From NCBI GenBank assembly GCA_030847615.1, contig JAUMIR010000003.1, positions 30,936,501-31,000,500 of the forward strand: 64,000 nucleotides of DNA, in the 5' to 3' direction. Numbering within the stretch: position 1 is the stretch's first letter; every line of letters starts with the position of its first letter. A program made the position numbers and the translations under genes. The notes beneath the pieces were generated by a model. It was given only the letters and a program-made list of their open reading frames with translations, was not told where the DNA came from and ran no database searches. Source of the DNA: Gambelia wislizenii (Eukaryota; Chordata; Lepidosauria; Squamata; Crotaphytidae). This document shows positions 1 to 11,972 of this stretch, in pieces.

Positions 1-138
1 AGGAAATGCATATTGAGAGTGGATGGATGGATGGACAGACTCCGGAAATGCAGTCAAACTGGAGAATATCAGTCTATGGGTCAAGGAACCAACAGATAAG
101 CTAATGCAAAGAGGTAATACCATAGAATTTCTAACTAG

Positions 139-714
139 GGACTTTATAAGATGTGACAAATATGGTGTCATAATGATACCTAATGAACACAAAAGGGCAC
201 ACATACCACACGACATCATCCTTTAGTATTCCGCTGCTGTGAATAAGGTGTTCTTTTTTTTATTGATGGGCCAAGTCATCAATAGATCTGCCATGGCATT
301 TTTGTGCCAGTAACGACAGCATTTGGCACCACATGCCATTGTCCTCTTGTGATTACAGTGTCAATGGGCAGAATAGTTCTGGTTGAGAATGAGAAAGCCA
401 GGAATGGGATTCTCTTTTTATGAACCTCCCTGGTTTACTTGGGAATTTGTAAGTGTGTTTCTGTGCTTGCGTGTATGTTTTCTCTTTTGATTTTGCTGTT
501 TTTTGAATTTTTATCATGCTCGCATCTTCTTGCGAGAACCGGTGAGAGCATGAACGTGGAAGTAAACAGTGCTAGCATTTGTGCTCCATTAATGCTGGGC
601 CTGCTTTTTAACACAATTACAGCTATGTATGGTAAAAGGGATTGTTGTCGAGACAATTACGAGGCAAAATATGGTGGTAAAGAGACATTTTTGGAGGTTT
701 GCCTGATAAAGTCC
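139..714 (+). mobile_element. Harbinger-like MITE, copy 1 (576 bp)
   Basis: A non-autonomous DNA transposon with no coding capacity. The ends are inverted: GGACTTTATAAG at the left and CTGATAAAGTCC at the right. Both are flanked by the trinucleotide TAG (136-138 and 715-717), a 3-bp target site duplication. The interior aligns by eye with eight other copies in this window (12074, 21822, 27868, 29391, 44231, 50078, 57006, 59874), sharing the block near GTAAGTGTGTTTCTGTGC and the CTTGCGAGAACC block. A 3-bp duplication, often T-rich or TWA, fits the PIF/Harbinger superfamily; that assignment is inference. Confidence 0.75.
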
Positions 715-717
715 TAG

Positions 718-1214
718 ATGCCTCTATCTATTTCCCCCTAGTGGTATATACTTACTTGTGCAAATATAGTTGCACTTCCCTTTACTAACAAAAGGCAATA
801 ATCCTTTCACGTTGTTGCTTCCATCATACCTTACCTATACATGGAGGTTCACAGATGTCTAGTTCTCCATCAGTTTGACTAATCTCTTTTAGAGGCCTTC
901 AGAACTATAGGCTTTCACCACATCTTGTGGTAGCAAATCCTATGAATGTGTTAGTTTTTTCTATTGAGAAAGTTGATGGTTGTGTGGTGCGCTTTTTAAA
1001 GAAATGGCTGTCATTTAAAACAGATTTGCAAAAAATGTATCATTGAAGCCTCCCTAGTCCTCATGAGTCAGCTAAAACACTTTTTAGGCTAACTAGCTCA
1101 GGTCTTGTGACATGTAAAATAATGAAGCCCACAGTGAAGGGCAATATAGGATAAAGTGGTAATAATGTAATTTGCAGTCATTTGAATAGGAGGAAAAGCA
1201 TACATAGCTAACCT
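718..1214. other. no recognisable feature
   Basis: AT-rich unique-looking sequence. I see no coding frame, RNA gene or repeat end here. Confidence 0.5.
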
Positions 1215-1330
1215 CCTTGACATTTTGAGGAGGTTATGGACAAGAGTGATAATGACAGTTCACATGATGTAATTTATTTGAATTGTCAGAAAGCCATTAA
1301 TAAAGTTCCACATGATAGGAGGCTGCATAA
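1215..1330 (+). mobile_element. CR1-like LINE reverse transcriptase scrap
   Basis: Positions 1265-1318 translate to a decayed form of the conserved CR1 block around [15 protein letters not shown] (here YLNCQKAINKVPHDR). Flanking sequence does not hold a frame. It appears to belong to an older CR1-group subfamily than the copy at 34443. Boundaries are approximate. Confidence 0.45.
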
Positions 1331-1680
1331 TTCACAGGGTAAACCTCAGGGACTAAGAACAATTCACAGAGATGGATAGTGGTCTGGTCTTGAAGAATTA
1401 GAATAGGCAGGCTGTACAGTATAGAGTTACAGGGATTATGCTTTTGATTCATTTCATGAACTCCTCCACATATCTCCCCAGGGTCCCTGCTAGGAAATAA
1501 GTGCTGGGAGGAGGGAGTTTTCTTGTTATGAATGGCACTGCCATAGGCACAAATTCCTAGTAGCCCTGAGTGATGAATTCATCTAATATTGGTTAATGTC
1601 CCCATTTGTGAACCAGGTTGAGTGGTTTGAGCAAGCAGGATCTTAGAAAACCTGTGAAGAAATCAGATGAATTTTTAAAA
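1331..1680. other. no recognisable feature
   Basis: Continuation of eroded sequence, possibly old LINE; nothing can be assigned. Confidence 0.4.
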
Positions 1681-1860
1681 CTCTTATATATCATTCCTGT
1701 AAGACTGTTCAGTATCCCAAGGCAACTTATATTTTATTTATCTTCATAACTACTTTGTAAGACAGACCAAGTTATCAGATAGTCATCATGTTCGTAGTAA
1801 TTTCTTATAGCCACAGGACTTCGAACCTCAACTGAAAGCTCTCCATCAATAAGGCTGGCT
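1681..1860 (-). mobile_element. old tRNA-headed SINE, reverse orientation
   Basis: Read on the plus strand, the order is tail-side text (AAGGCAACTTATATTTTATT), then TTTGTAAGACAGACCAAGTT, then a degraded box-B complement near 1820-1835 (CTTCGAACCTCAAC). This matches the reverse complement layout of an amniote SINE with a tRNA head. Divergence is high, so the boundaries are soft. The call rests on remembered consensus order. Confidence 0.4.
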
Positions 1861-1933
1861 CCTTTAGTTTAGAACCCTAATAATAAAATAGGAGTCTCAA
1901 GAGAGAACCCTTGTGTGTGGGGGAACTCCAGGT

Positions 1934-1964
1934 TGCTGCTGCTGCTGCTGTTGTTGTTGTTGTT
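1934..1964. repeat. (TGC)n(TGT)n microsatellite
   Basis: About five TGC units run straight into about five TTG units. Confidence 0.9.
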
Positions 1965-1965
1965 A

Positions 1966-2639
1966 TGTTTTCACTGACTGGAGTTTTGGAGCATCAGTGC
2001 TTTAGGTTCTGTCTAAGAATTAAGAATTAGTGAGATAGTATTGGATAATGTGGTACATTCCCAAGCACTGAAGCTTTTCATCATTGTGCTGTTGTGATCC
2101 TGTCTATAGTGATTGTATTCAGATATTTTGTCAATTCATATGGAATTGTTCCAAGAGCATCTCCACAACTGGAGCCACCATTGTTTTGTTTTCGCAGAGG
2201 CACTGAATGTCTATTTGTAAGCCTTGATCTTTCATAATCTTTTCCTTCACTTTGTCTTCAGTTCTGTTTTCCCTGGATTTGCCACATCTATAAGCCCAAG
2301 TTTCTTTTTCTCAGCCATGGTTATGTCCTGTTCTAATCCTGTAGGATTTTTATGTCATTACCCATCTCAATGCCATGTTACCACTCACTGGCACTACCTT
2401 TCTGTGATGGTGGACTTTTGCTGAAGGGCCAGAATAAAGGTACCAACATCCCATTAAATACAATGCACAAACAAACAAACGAACAAACACCAGATTCCAT
2501 GCTGGAGTGGTCTTCACCCTGGTCAACAAGGACCACATCAGATGTTGGAGTTCCTGGATATCAGAAATAAAATGGGTTGCAGGACTCAGTATCTTTTGCT
2601 AGGCAACAAGGGCAAAATATTGTAGACCTCCAAGAGAAG
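1966..2639. other. no recognisable feature
   Basis: No supported gene or repeat seen. Short frames here have no recognisable domain. Confidence 0.4.
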
Positions 2640-2900
2640 TAACTATGTATTCTGTGCTGGTCAGGCTTCATCTGTAGTACTGTGTTCAGCTCTGGGTGCC
2701 CCATTTTAAGAAGGGTATAGACAAGTTGGAACAGGTTCAGAGAAAGATGATAAGATGAATGGAGAACAAAACATAGGACAAAAGGTTGAGGGACAGGCAC
2801 ATTCAGCCCTGTGAAGGGTAGACTGAAGGGTGGGATGATTGCACTTTTTAAATATCTAAAAGGCTGTCACGGAGAGGACAGAGCAGGTTTGTACTCCCAT
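2640..2900 (+). mobile_element. CR1 ORF2 C-terminal fragment
   Basis: The stretch corresponds to the region after the RT core in the CR1 at 35650-35900: CTGGTCAGGCTTCATCTG, then GTTCAGCTCTGGGTGCCC, then GACAAGTTGGAACAGGTTCA, then a TTTAAATATCTAAAAGGCTG block. Frames are broken. It is 5'- and 3'-truncated. Confidence 0.65.
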
Positions 2901-3911
2901 AGGATAGGAAGGATAGGAGCAGGTTTAATGGTTTTATGTTAAGGGTGGGGGGTGATGTTGGCCTATATATGCTGGCCCTGCAGTTCCTGCCTTGAGTGTC
3001 TGCTACTCTTATGCTGCCCTGAGGTTCCCCTTCATAATCCCTTCTTACATTTGGGCTACTGGGCCTCCAGGTGATCTTGAAGTGGACAAATGTGTTTTTA
3101 AAAAGTGATTTCTTAAATGGCAAGTGTGACCACCCCATGCTTCAGGGTGAATAAAGTCAGTCAGAATCAGTTAATAAATTAACAAATGGTTCAGTGTTGT
3201 TTATTATAAACTGCTGGACAGCAGATGATTTAACAAATTCCAGTATTTACTTCCAAACCTATAACAATATTCAAACTTAGTTATTTCAGACCTTTTCCTT
3301 CAAGATGTCCAGTACACATTCACTCCCCACTTACTTTCTCAATTGACTCATCCAACTAACAACTCTCAACTCTCACTTTCTAAAAATCCTCCTCTCACAG
3401 AGGCCCCTCCCTCCCATCTGTGCTGGGATTGGCTGCCCTGTGTTATTCCAAGCATTGCTTCACATCCATTCATCCAAGAGCCACTCAGTAATGGTTCCTT
3501 AATCACTCTGGGGTCTTGAGGACCGTCATCATTAATTTGGGGAAGTAATGTACTTGCTTTGGCAATGCAAGAGGGGGACAATGGCAGGATCTTGTAACCA
3601 GCTATATCAGTATTAAAGGAGGAGACATAAGCTAGATAGAATAACAATATTCTTCATTAGGAAAAGTAATAATAACCACATTCACGCACACATTCAGGCA
3701 TCAAGCATTCACACAAGACTAACAAAATAGAGTGGAAGAGATTGAGAAAGAGGAATAGCAAAGGGAGTTTCTAGTGGGTGATATGACACCTTTTCCTGAA
3801 GAGATGAGGTAGCTGAAGAAACCAGCAGGGCGGGGGTATCAGAGGTGTGCTTTGAGAATCAGTCAGCAAACTAGCAGCATGGATGTAGGAGGGGGATCTG
3901 AAGGACACTAA
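2901..3911. other. no recognisable feature
   Basis: Unique-looking sequence. No coding exon pattern is supported. Confidence 0.4.
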
Positions 3912-4854
3912 GGCCTCATCTACACGAGGGGTTAAAAATCCATATAAACAAAAAAGGGCAGGTGTTCACAGGAATGCGAACTGCCTACATGGTTTTTAGG
4001 TCCCCCCTAAACTCTGCATGACCCCTAGTCCAGCTGGCGAGTGTGCAGTCGCATTGGCTGGGGATTCTTTGGGGTGTACAGGGGGGCAAGTGTATGCTGC
4101 ACCCATGAACCCCCAACCCACCTTTGTCTCCACAGAGTTGCCCTCCTCCTTCCCCCTCTCCCCCACCCTCCCAACCAGGCCACACGGAACCCTCTGAGGA
4201 CTCCTCATCCCTCTGTCTGCACCCAAACTGGGGCTGGAGCTCCAGCAGGGCCTTGCACATGCTCCTGCTGCCCCTTCCCTACTGCTGGAGCCCTCCGGCA
4301 CACACCATATCATACCTGTTAAGCACCTGAGAAGCCGGAGGAAGAGGAGGGTGGCGGAGGCAGGCAGGCAGGGAGAGTCCTTCAGTTGCTTCTGCTGCTG
4401 CCGCGTGCTCCACTCTCCACAGCCAGCCAGCCAGCCAGCCAGCGGTGGGAGAGGAGGCTGGGGCTGGGCAAGCAATTAGCGAACCAAAGAGCCCTCCTCC
4501 TCCTCCTCCTGTTAGCTCCGGCTCCCTCTTCCTCCAACTGGGCTCTGCTATAACTTTAAAGAAATGGCAGCCACAGCTGCTTCTCCTCTTTACAAGCCCC
4601 ACACCTGTGCTGGATTGGCCAATCAAAAGGCTGCTTGTTCGAATCTGTGCAACTGTAGATATACATATGGTCGTACAATTTGAACAGCTCACGGATATAT
4701 ACGGCAAAGGGTGTGGATGAGCCACTCATAGACTTTAAGGTGAGTTTCGCTGCCTCCCACCTCTGAATGACACATTTAAATATGAATGGCTGTGTGAACA
4801 GATCACTGATCTTTAGCACACCGTTCGTATTTATTTTGCCGTGTAAATGACCCC
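3912..4854. mobile_element. candidate TIR element, GC-rich (943 bp)
   Basis: The left end GGCCTCATCTACACG and the reverse complement of the right end, GGGGTCATTTACACG, match at 12 of 15 positions. They resemble the ends of the elements at 10863 and 57989. The interior is C/T-rich and GC-rich, with a (CAGC)n run at about 4420-4443 and (CCT)n at about 4493-4510. No clear target duplication is seen (ACTAA on the left, GAGGA on the right), so the limits are tentative. An alternative is unique CpG-poor GC-rich DNA with chance ends. Confidence 0.4.
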
Positions 4855-6827
4855 GAGGACAGTTTTCAAGGGTTTGTTTATAGTAAATATTTGCCTTCTG
4901 GGGATGGGATTTTGAGTGAAAGACAATACTTTGAACTGTTGCTTCAAGAGCATCAAAGACATTCTGGATATATTAATAGTCTTTTGATGGGTTAATATTT
5001 TGCAAATCAAAGAGAAGAAGCAATGTCCCTTTGTCTAGGGTGAGGAAAACTAATTAGAGTAGTTTGTAAGTTTCGAGGGAAGGAGGGAGGGCCTGCGTGA
5101 CATGATGGCAGCGGTTTTTTTTAACAAATGTGGGCAAGAAAACTGGATGAAACAGATCTTTCTCACTGTTGGGGGGTCTGTGGCTTTCAATGGATCAAGC
5201 AGGACCTGTTTAGGATTCATGTGCTGTTTTTTCCTCTCTCTTGGGAGCGGGGAGAGTGGTTGTTTCCTCAGTAGTGGCTTTTGGAGATTTCTCTGAGCCC
5301 TGTTGGCTGCAGGGGGGTGTTTTAAAGCCTGTTGTTAAAAATGTTTTGCTTTGCTTCCCTGGAGGGGGAAGGAGTATGTGTGCGTGTTTCTGAAGCTGGG
5401 AGGGGGGGGAATCCTGCATCCTTCTCCCTGAACCCTGATCTGAGAAGGCAGGGTTGCTTTTCAGCTCATCTACCTTTCTTCTTTGGGAAAGATTTGCCTG
5501 TGCTCTGCAAAGCTGCATTTTTTCTCTTCCTCCTCTGAAAACTTGGGGATGCCAGTGGTTTGCCATTTGTCCTCCCTGTGGCCTGCAAGGGGGGAAAGGC
5601 CTTTGAAGTTTATGGCCTCCTTTTGTTCTCCAGCAAAGTTGGAAGCACACTGGTTTTTGCTCCTTGTGGGGGCTGGGAGGAGTGGGCTCCTCTGTTATTC
5701 TTTTGAAGTGGAGAAAGGAGGGAGAGGAATTTCCTCTGGCTCACTTGCTTGCTACAGATAAAGCAATTTGTTGTTGTATAGCTTTGGGGACTGGAGAAAG
5801 GGGAGTGGGAAATTCCCCACTCTGCCAGCTCCTCAGAGTGTGTGTGTCTAGGTATTTATGAAATAGGTGAGCAATCTAAGGAGCGTGATCTCTTGATCTC
5901 TTTATTCAGTCCTTTGATTCCTGGATCAATATTGTGCACATTGCTGGTTTCTGCCTCTCTCCCAAGGGAAAAGGGAGAGTTGGGCCATGTACCTTCCTAG
6001 TTCTTCAGGATTGGAATTGGAAGAGGTTGCAAGGACTTTTTCCTGCTTTCCAGGCAAATCTGTCCTGCTTCTGTGGATTCGTTTGGCAATTGTTTGCATA
6101 TTACCTGTTTCACAGGGGGTTTGTCTGCTAGGGGACAAAGGAGGGTTGAGAATTGTGCATTCTCTGAACAGATACATTCCTTGTTCTCTGCCTAGGTCTC
6201 CACTGAACTAATTAGTTCAGATGCGGGGGTGGGGCAGAGAGAGTACTCCCATGCAAGCCAACACCCCTTCTGCTTCAAAAGTTTCCATCCCATGAGTTTT
6301 CCCTAAGGGGTGGAGCTAACTAGGTGGGTAGGAAGGAGATGGCCTGGGGGCCAGCTTGTTTCCAGGAGGGGGGCCTGAGGGGCCAGCTTCTCTCCTGGTG
6401 GGGGCTGTACTTCCTCCTGCTAGCTTCTTCTCTTGCTTGGCAACAGAGGAGTCTGGGAGAAAGGGAAGGGTGGAGGAATACTGTTTAAACCTCCACTTGC
6501 TTTGATTCTGGCAGCTATTGCATTGCAGCTGGCCAGAAGACAGTGAAGGCAGGGTGCAACCTGATCAATAGGGATTATTTCTTTGCAGTTTGTCCTGTCT
6601 ATCTTTCCTTCCTCAGGGAAAGGGGGGAAGAGGGAAAGGGGGAGGTAACCCACTGCATTGAGACTCCCTCTGCTGGAAGGGAGTTATCTTAACCCTATCC
6701 TTTTGCTATTCTCTCTACTGAATTCAGTCAAGGGAACATTTTTTTTTATTGTTAGCTTTCACCTGACCTCCACATAGTCAGGCAAAGTTAGGTATTGCAG
6801 CTCAGCTCTAGGATAGTAGTTGCAAAG
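4855..6827. other. G-rich region without assignable feature
   Basis: Contains many runs of G and A (for example around 5395-5420, 6340-6420 and 6600-6640). No gene structure, repeat ends or RNA gene is recognised. The reading frames here are short and without domains. Confidence 0.35.
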
Positions 6828-8029
6828 ATGCCTCCAAGTGCAGATGTGGGTGAGGGGGGGTCAACAGATTCCCAGCCTCCACTGCAAGGCTCTGATTCTG
6901 GAGAACCTTAGTTAAGGGCTCACTGACTGCTGACCAGCTCGCGACTTTAGCCCAAATACAACTACAACAACAACTACTAATGCAACAATAACAACAACTG
7001 GAACTTGAAAGAGCACAGCACGGGAAACAGAACAACTACTCCGACATGCAAAATGAGACCTGTGTGAGGCCCAGACAGAGGGGTTCCAGCATGAAGCATC
7101 AGTCCTGGAAGCACCTGTGTGTTGTTCGGTGCAGTCAGCCTCACCCGACTTAGAGCTGCCCAGGTGGGCGGGAGTGGGTGACCTGGGTACAGATCAGCAC
7201 CTTGGCCATGAGGTGGGTCAGGGAACAATTATTCCTTTGCAAGCAAAAGTGGAAGTTATCCAGACCTGTCCTACCCTGCACACCAGGAAGCCAGTCCAGT
7301 CCTTCCTCAGTTTGGTGGGATACTACCGAAATTTTGTGTTTAGGTACAGCCAAACGGATTTGTGTTTAGGTCCATTCACGGATTTGATGGGATCCAAGAA
7401 ACCTAATGTGTTAAAGTGAACAGCAGCATGTCAGGAAGGTTTTGACATCCTCAAGTGAGCTCTCATGTCTGATCCAGAACTGATAGCACCAGACTTTGAC
7501 AAGACATTCATTGTTGCTACAGACACTTCTGACAGAGGAGTTGGAGCAGTGTTGGTGCAGGAAGGTCTGGATGGCATCTTTCACCCTGTCCTGTTCCTCA
7601 GAAAGAAGTTGAATGTGTGGGGGTCCATCCCAGGAAAGGAGTGCTACACCATCATCTACGCACTGGACAAGCTGAGATCTTACATCTGGGGATGACACTT
7701 CACTCTTCAGACTGACCATGACGTGTTTTGATTGCTCCATGCTGTCCAAGGAGCTAACAAGAAGTTACTCTGGTGGAGCTTATCCCTGCAAGACTTTGAC
7801 TTTGATATTCCACATTTTGCAGGCACCTCCAATACAGTTGCTGACTCTCTCTCAAGCAAGGTACTAGTGGGAGGGTTGGAAGGGTACTGAATACTGTCTT
7901 TGCTCATGATTTCACAATACTGTTTGATTTCCATTCATGTTTAACCTCTTTTTACTTTAGCTAACAGGTAGAAATCCCAGCTCGTTTGGTTTTACTTTCA
8001 GGGTTCCAAACCATCTGAGATTTGGGGGC
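6828..8029 (+). pseudogene. Ty3/gypsy pol remnant (RT end and RNase H)
   Basis: From 7117 a single frame runs to 7890 and reads as the end of a gypsy-type reverse transcriptase (connection region around LVGYYRNF) followed by RNase H (FIVATDTSDRGVGAVLVQEG, KECYTIIYALDKLRSYIWG, then LSLQDFDFDIPHFAG and VADSLSSK). In-frame stops near 7418, 7457, 7693 and 7729, and the terminal one at 7888, are all TGA. This is consistent with CGA or TGG decay. The segment 6828-7116 has a Gln/Asn-rich frame that could be a gag leader joined by deletion; that part is weak. No integrase lies between RNase H and the LTR. The element is dead. Confidence 0.75.
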
Positions 8030-8582
8030 TGTGTCATGATGGAGTGCCTACAACTTCCATCATGGAACCAGAACACATCTGCAAGAACTACAATTCCCAT
8101 CATCTGTAAATGTCCATTACCTAGTCTTCACACAAAAAGTTAATACAGGGACTCTGAAGGTGAGGAGGTGGAGCCTCATTTGCTAAACACTACATCACAT
8201 CACCTGATGGGAGAGCCAATCAGATTGGGCAATGCAGAGCCTATCAGGTTTGGCTAATGAAGTTTTGAGAAGCTGCAGTTGGTTTTCATTTTATTAAAAA
8301 GAGCAGTGTTTTGCCTACAATTTCAGCTGTTAGCACTTGTCAATGGCAATTTGTTTTGTCAATTGCAATTTGACTCATACTCTCATGCCAAATTGAGTTT
8401 ATGGTAAGAAACCTTTTTTTTTTCTTTTTTTGGGGGGGAAGATATGAACTGATAATGGGATTGTTACCTTAAATCACATACTTGGTATTGATGATGAGTT
8501 TTTGCCTTTTTCAGTTTTGCAAGAGTAGTTTAAACTACCTCTGTCAGATAAATAAATAGCCAACCAAGTATCCAAACCAACA
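8030..8582 (+). mobile_element. probable 3' LTR of the gypsy element
   Basis: A polypurine-like TTTGGGGGC (8021-8029) sits directly before TGTGTCATGATGG, the usual start of a gypsy LTR. A TATA-like TTATTAAAAAG lies near 8292-8302 and an AATAAA near 8551. The end is set at the CA before the (GT)n run and is a guess. No matching 5' LTR was found upstream. Confidence 0.45.
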
Positions 8583-8600
8583 GTGTGTGTGTGTGTGTGA
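8582..8600. repeat. (GT)n microsatellite
   Basis: About nine GT units. Confidence 0.9.
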
Positions 8601-9285
8601 TTTATGTTATCTAAAAATAAATATGTGAGGTTTACAGCAACAATGGAATAGAGAACTGGAGTATCCAGTTCTGGTTATTCAATGGCCATTGGCTTTAACT
8701 AGTATGGCTATAGTTTTTAGACTACTTCTTATACAGCAGTTTTGCATATATCTGTTTTGGGTATATTGGTCACCACAACATCTGTTCAAGAAAGGGTTTT
8801 CTAAATCAGCCAGTTGTTGGAGATGTAATACTGCTTATACTTTATTAATACAGTATAAGCATTTTGGAGTTATCCCATAGTAGCTACATTTTGGGAGGAA
8901 ATTTGGTTTTGGAAAGTTCCTTGATATTCAGGGATGTGCATGTTCTTTTGAATTATTTACCTGTTTCTTGGAATTAACAAATTAACAAATGACCAATGGA
9001 AGTGGATTTTTCATGTCCCTCTGACTGCTCAAATATTAATCCTTTGTTAGTGGGAAGTCTATTTTTCTCCACCTGTGGTCCAATGGATAGAAGATCTAAC
9101 AAATAATATTGTCTAGACATAACTTACATTTGGACAGCTTTTATAGAAACTTACAACTAATGAAGTTATTTTTCCTCCTTTCATGTTTTTCTTTTCATGT
9201 TTTTGTTATATTGGAACATTATTGTATGTGACTGAGATCCTTTTCAAATAGATAGATTGATAGATAGATGGAACAAGGCAACAGA
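8601..9285. other. no recognisable feature
   Basis: AT-rich. A short GATA run occurs at about 9250-9268. Nothing coding is supported. Confidence 0.4.
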
Positions 9286-9411
9286 ACAAGTCACAGTCAG
9301 CCTCAGAGTGAGGCAAAGGCAAAACCCCTTCTGAAAAAATCTTGCCAAGAAAATTCCATGACAGGGTCATCTTATGTAAGCCAGAAATGATTTGAAGGCA
9401 CACAACAACAG
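9286..9411 (+). mobile_element. SINE body, CAACAA tail
   Basis: Matches, on the opposite strand, the SINE at 63713-63892: shared blocks are AGCCTCAGAGTGAGGCAA, CTTGCCAAGAAAATTCC and GAAATGATTTGAAGGCACAC, ending CAACAACAG. The tRNA head is missing, so it is 5'-truncated. Known as a common squamate-type tRNA SINE by recognition. Confidence 0.7.
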
Positions 9412-9640
9412 AAAGCATGAGAGAGAGAAAATAGAGAACACTAGTGTACTGTCTGATGATGTCACAAATCACTTATTACTCTGTATCTACTTCCTATTTA
9501 ACACAACCTTTTTATAGGGGGAATGAAATATATGGTATACTGGCTTTAATGGAATATATGGTATACTGGCTTCAAGAGGGAAGATCATATTGTCTGAAAC
9601 ACAATTGATTATTTCCTCTTAGATTTTCTTGAGCATTTGA

Positions 9641-9866
9641 GCTCTTTCACACTATGCAGTGATAGTACTAGGATTCTACTTTAACTGCTGTTGCTGCATC
9701 CTGTGGAGTCCCGGGATTTGTTGTTTGGTGGGTTGCTAAAGTTGAATGGCAGAGGATTCTAAATACAGATCCCTCAACTGCAAATCCCAGGAGTCCACAG
9801 GATGGAATCCTGGCAGTTTCAGTGGGATCATAGTGGAATAACAGTGTAGTGTGAAAGGACCCTGTC
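9641..9866. mobile_element. foldback MITE with long inverted ends
   Basis: The left GCTCTTTCACACTATGCAGT mirrors the right end, whose reverse complement is GTCCTTTCACACTACACTGT. Similarity continues inward for roughly 100 bp per arm through the TGGAGTCCCGGGATTTG and CAAATCCCAGGAGTCCAC blocks. It is non-coding. Superfamily is not certain (hAT- or Harbinger-like). Confidence 0.65.
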
Positions 9867-10862
9867 TTTTGTCCATATTAGTGAAGTATTTTTGAAGGAA
9901 TAACATGTCTTCAGTGTTTTCTGCAAACACTGTAAAAGTCTATGGGAGCCTGTTAATAGAAATGTACAAGAGTATGCAAATTAATTATGGTTTTCAGCCA
10001 TGGGTTTAGAGATTTATTACATATTTACAAACATAGGCTTCTACTTCACACTTTATGATGTTTTCAGCTACAAACATTAGTACATAAGCAACAAAACACC
10101 CTTTTAAACTATGGTCTCACTTTCATAGCATTTGATCCCAGAGGAGTACTGTAGTATTCAAAAGCAAAATAGACCCTAAGCTTTTTACAGAAGTTGAAGA
10201 TCTTGTTTACTGACAAATGAAATCTCTATTTTTGTTCAAGAGCTTGATTCACTGCTCTTTTATCCCAAATCAATATTCTTATGCTTAATTTGCTTTTGAT
10301 TAAACATAACACAAGCATTTGTGATTACCTAATATTCATTAAAAATAGTGATTTTAAAAAACCGATAAAAATTCCTGTGTGCCCTAGATGAATTCAGGGT
10401 GCTTAGTAGTTTGCATCACAAACAAAGCATTTGCATTAAAAAGCTATTAAAAACTTATAGCAGAAGCTGTGATACATTTATTTTGGTATACAATATTTTA
10501 CACATTTTCTGGCATACAGAGCAGAAGACTTTTTTAGATTCATGGTCAATCAGGGACCTCTGAATTTACTAGTAATTTATAGCCAACCAAAAAATATGAA
10601 GTTCTTGTGATTGCACCTCTGAGTTGATTTGCAGGGCACTTTGGGGAGCAATAAATAAGGCAAATAATAAAGAGGTCACTGGGAAACAGGGATGCTGTGA
10701 ACCAGGACCAGTGATTGAAAAGCAGGGTGTGTGGTTATTGTTTAGTGCACAGCTGCTTAAATGCCAAGTGTGCTGCTTACTATGAAGGATGTCATTGCTA
10801 TGTTTAAGAAGTATGTAAGGATGAAGTCCAAATGGACTTCAGACACTTGCCTAAACTCTAGG
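9867..10862. other. no recognisable feature
   Basis: AT-rich unique-looking DNA. Confidence 0.45.
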
Positions 10863-11776
10863 GGCTCATTTACACGGCTGGTTTTATTACGATTAATTGC
10901 GCTTTAGCGCTTTCTCGTATCAGTGGTGGGTAGTTTACACGGTGTATGTTTACACAGCTATTTTTTGTGGCTCTTTGATTTTTTCCGCTTCAAGATTCAC
11001 ACAGCCAAATGTGGTGGGGGCATGGCCAAGCATTGGAGAGGAGACAAAGGAATGCCTTAGGAATGTCTGCCCTGGCCTCAACTCCATGTGCTTAACAGCT
11101 GAAGGATGAAGAATGTCACCCTTTGCCTCTTCCCACCCCCAGCTCCCTGCCCACAAATCAAACTCCAAACGGAAGTTTTTTTCTCCTTGCTTAACAGCAT
11201 TTTCTTGCCAAATAAACAGACTGTCAAAATAGCAGGGAGAAAGAGAAAAGTTTTTCTCTCTCTCTCTCTCCCAATCACAGTGTAGCTCTGCTTCAGCCCT
11301 TAGTGAAATGGTTTCTCTCCCTCCCCCAAACACAGAATCACAGCTGATGAGACAGAGCTTTACAGACTTGCAAAATAGCAGAGAGGAGGAGAAGGAATGT
11401 TCCCTGACTGAAAATTGTTAGGAATCCTTTTTGTTTGCAAACTGGCTTGCAAAATAGCAGAGAGGATTTTTCAAAGTTTCCTAATCGCTACTGAATCTCC
11501 CCACCTCCCTCCCCCTCTTTTAAGCCCACCCCTTCCTCATAGTAACCAATCACAGTGCAGCTCTGCTGCAGCACTTAGTGGAATGGTTGTTTACACTACC
11601 AATAATGCGCTACTTTGCAAATATACCGGCAAAAGTAGCGACATCACTTGCCACACTATATTTGGGTGTTTTACCTTCCCCCCTTCTGAATGAGGTGATG
11701 CTGTGGTGCGATCCGTGGGAACAATGAGCTATCTTTGCAGTATATTTAGAGGAATATTTTCCTGTATAAACAAACC
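10863..11776. mobile_element. TIR element with 5-bp TSD (914 bp)
   Basis: The left end GGCTCATTTACACGG pairs with the right end, whose reverse complement is GGTTTGTTTATACAG. CTAGG flanks both sides (10858-10862 and 11777-11781). The interior is non-coding and contains repeated internal blocks: CAATCACAGTG...CTCTGC at 11272-11311 and 11547-11586, and a CAAAATAGCAGRGAGA motif near 11225, 11370 and 11449. The ends resemble those at 26538 and 57989. Superfamily is not assigned. Confidence 0.7.
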
Positions 11777-11972
11777 CTAGGAGTTCAGTATTTCAGATAG
11801 TAAAAGTGCACAAAACAGAAGTATGTAAAATGCTAGGGCTGGAATCATGTAGGGGTCTTCCATGTGGTTGAGTTCCCCCATGTAAGTGGCCAGCCATTTT
11901 TGCATGATGAGGAATAGCTACATTCAGTTCAAGATCACAAAAGTAAAGTCCCTCTTTTCATGTTTCTCACTA

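Noticed and set aside
4041..4725. Cluster of 90-160-codon frames in GC-rich DNA
   Set aside because: Low-complexity C/T-rich sequence; frames overlap on both strands and sit within a candidate TIR element.
5102..5861. Possible exon-rich G+C region
   Set aside because: No frame longer than about 146 codons, no domain, and no consistent splice pattern could be argued.
9524..9577. Short tandem duplication (ATATATGGTATACTGGCTT twice)
   Set aside because: Two copies only, no wider structure; simple local duplication.
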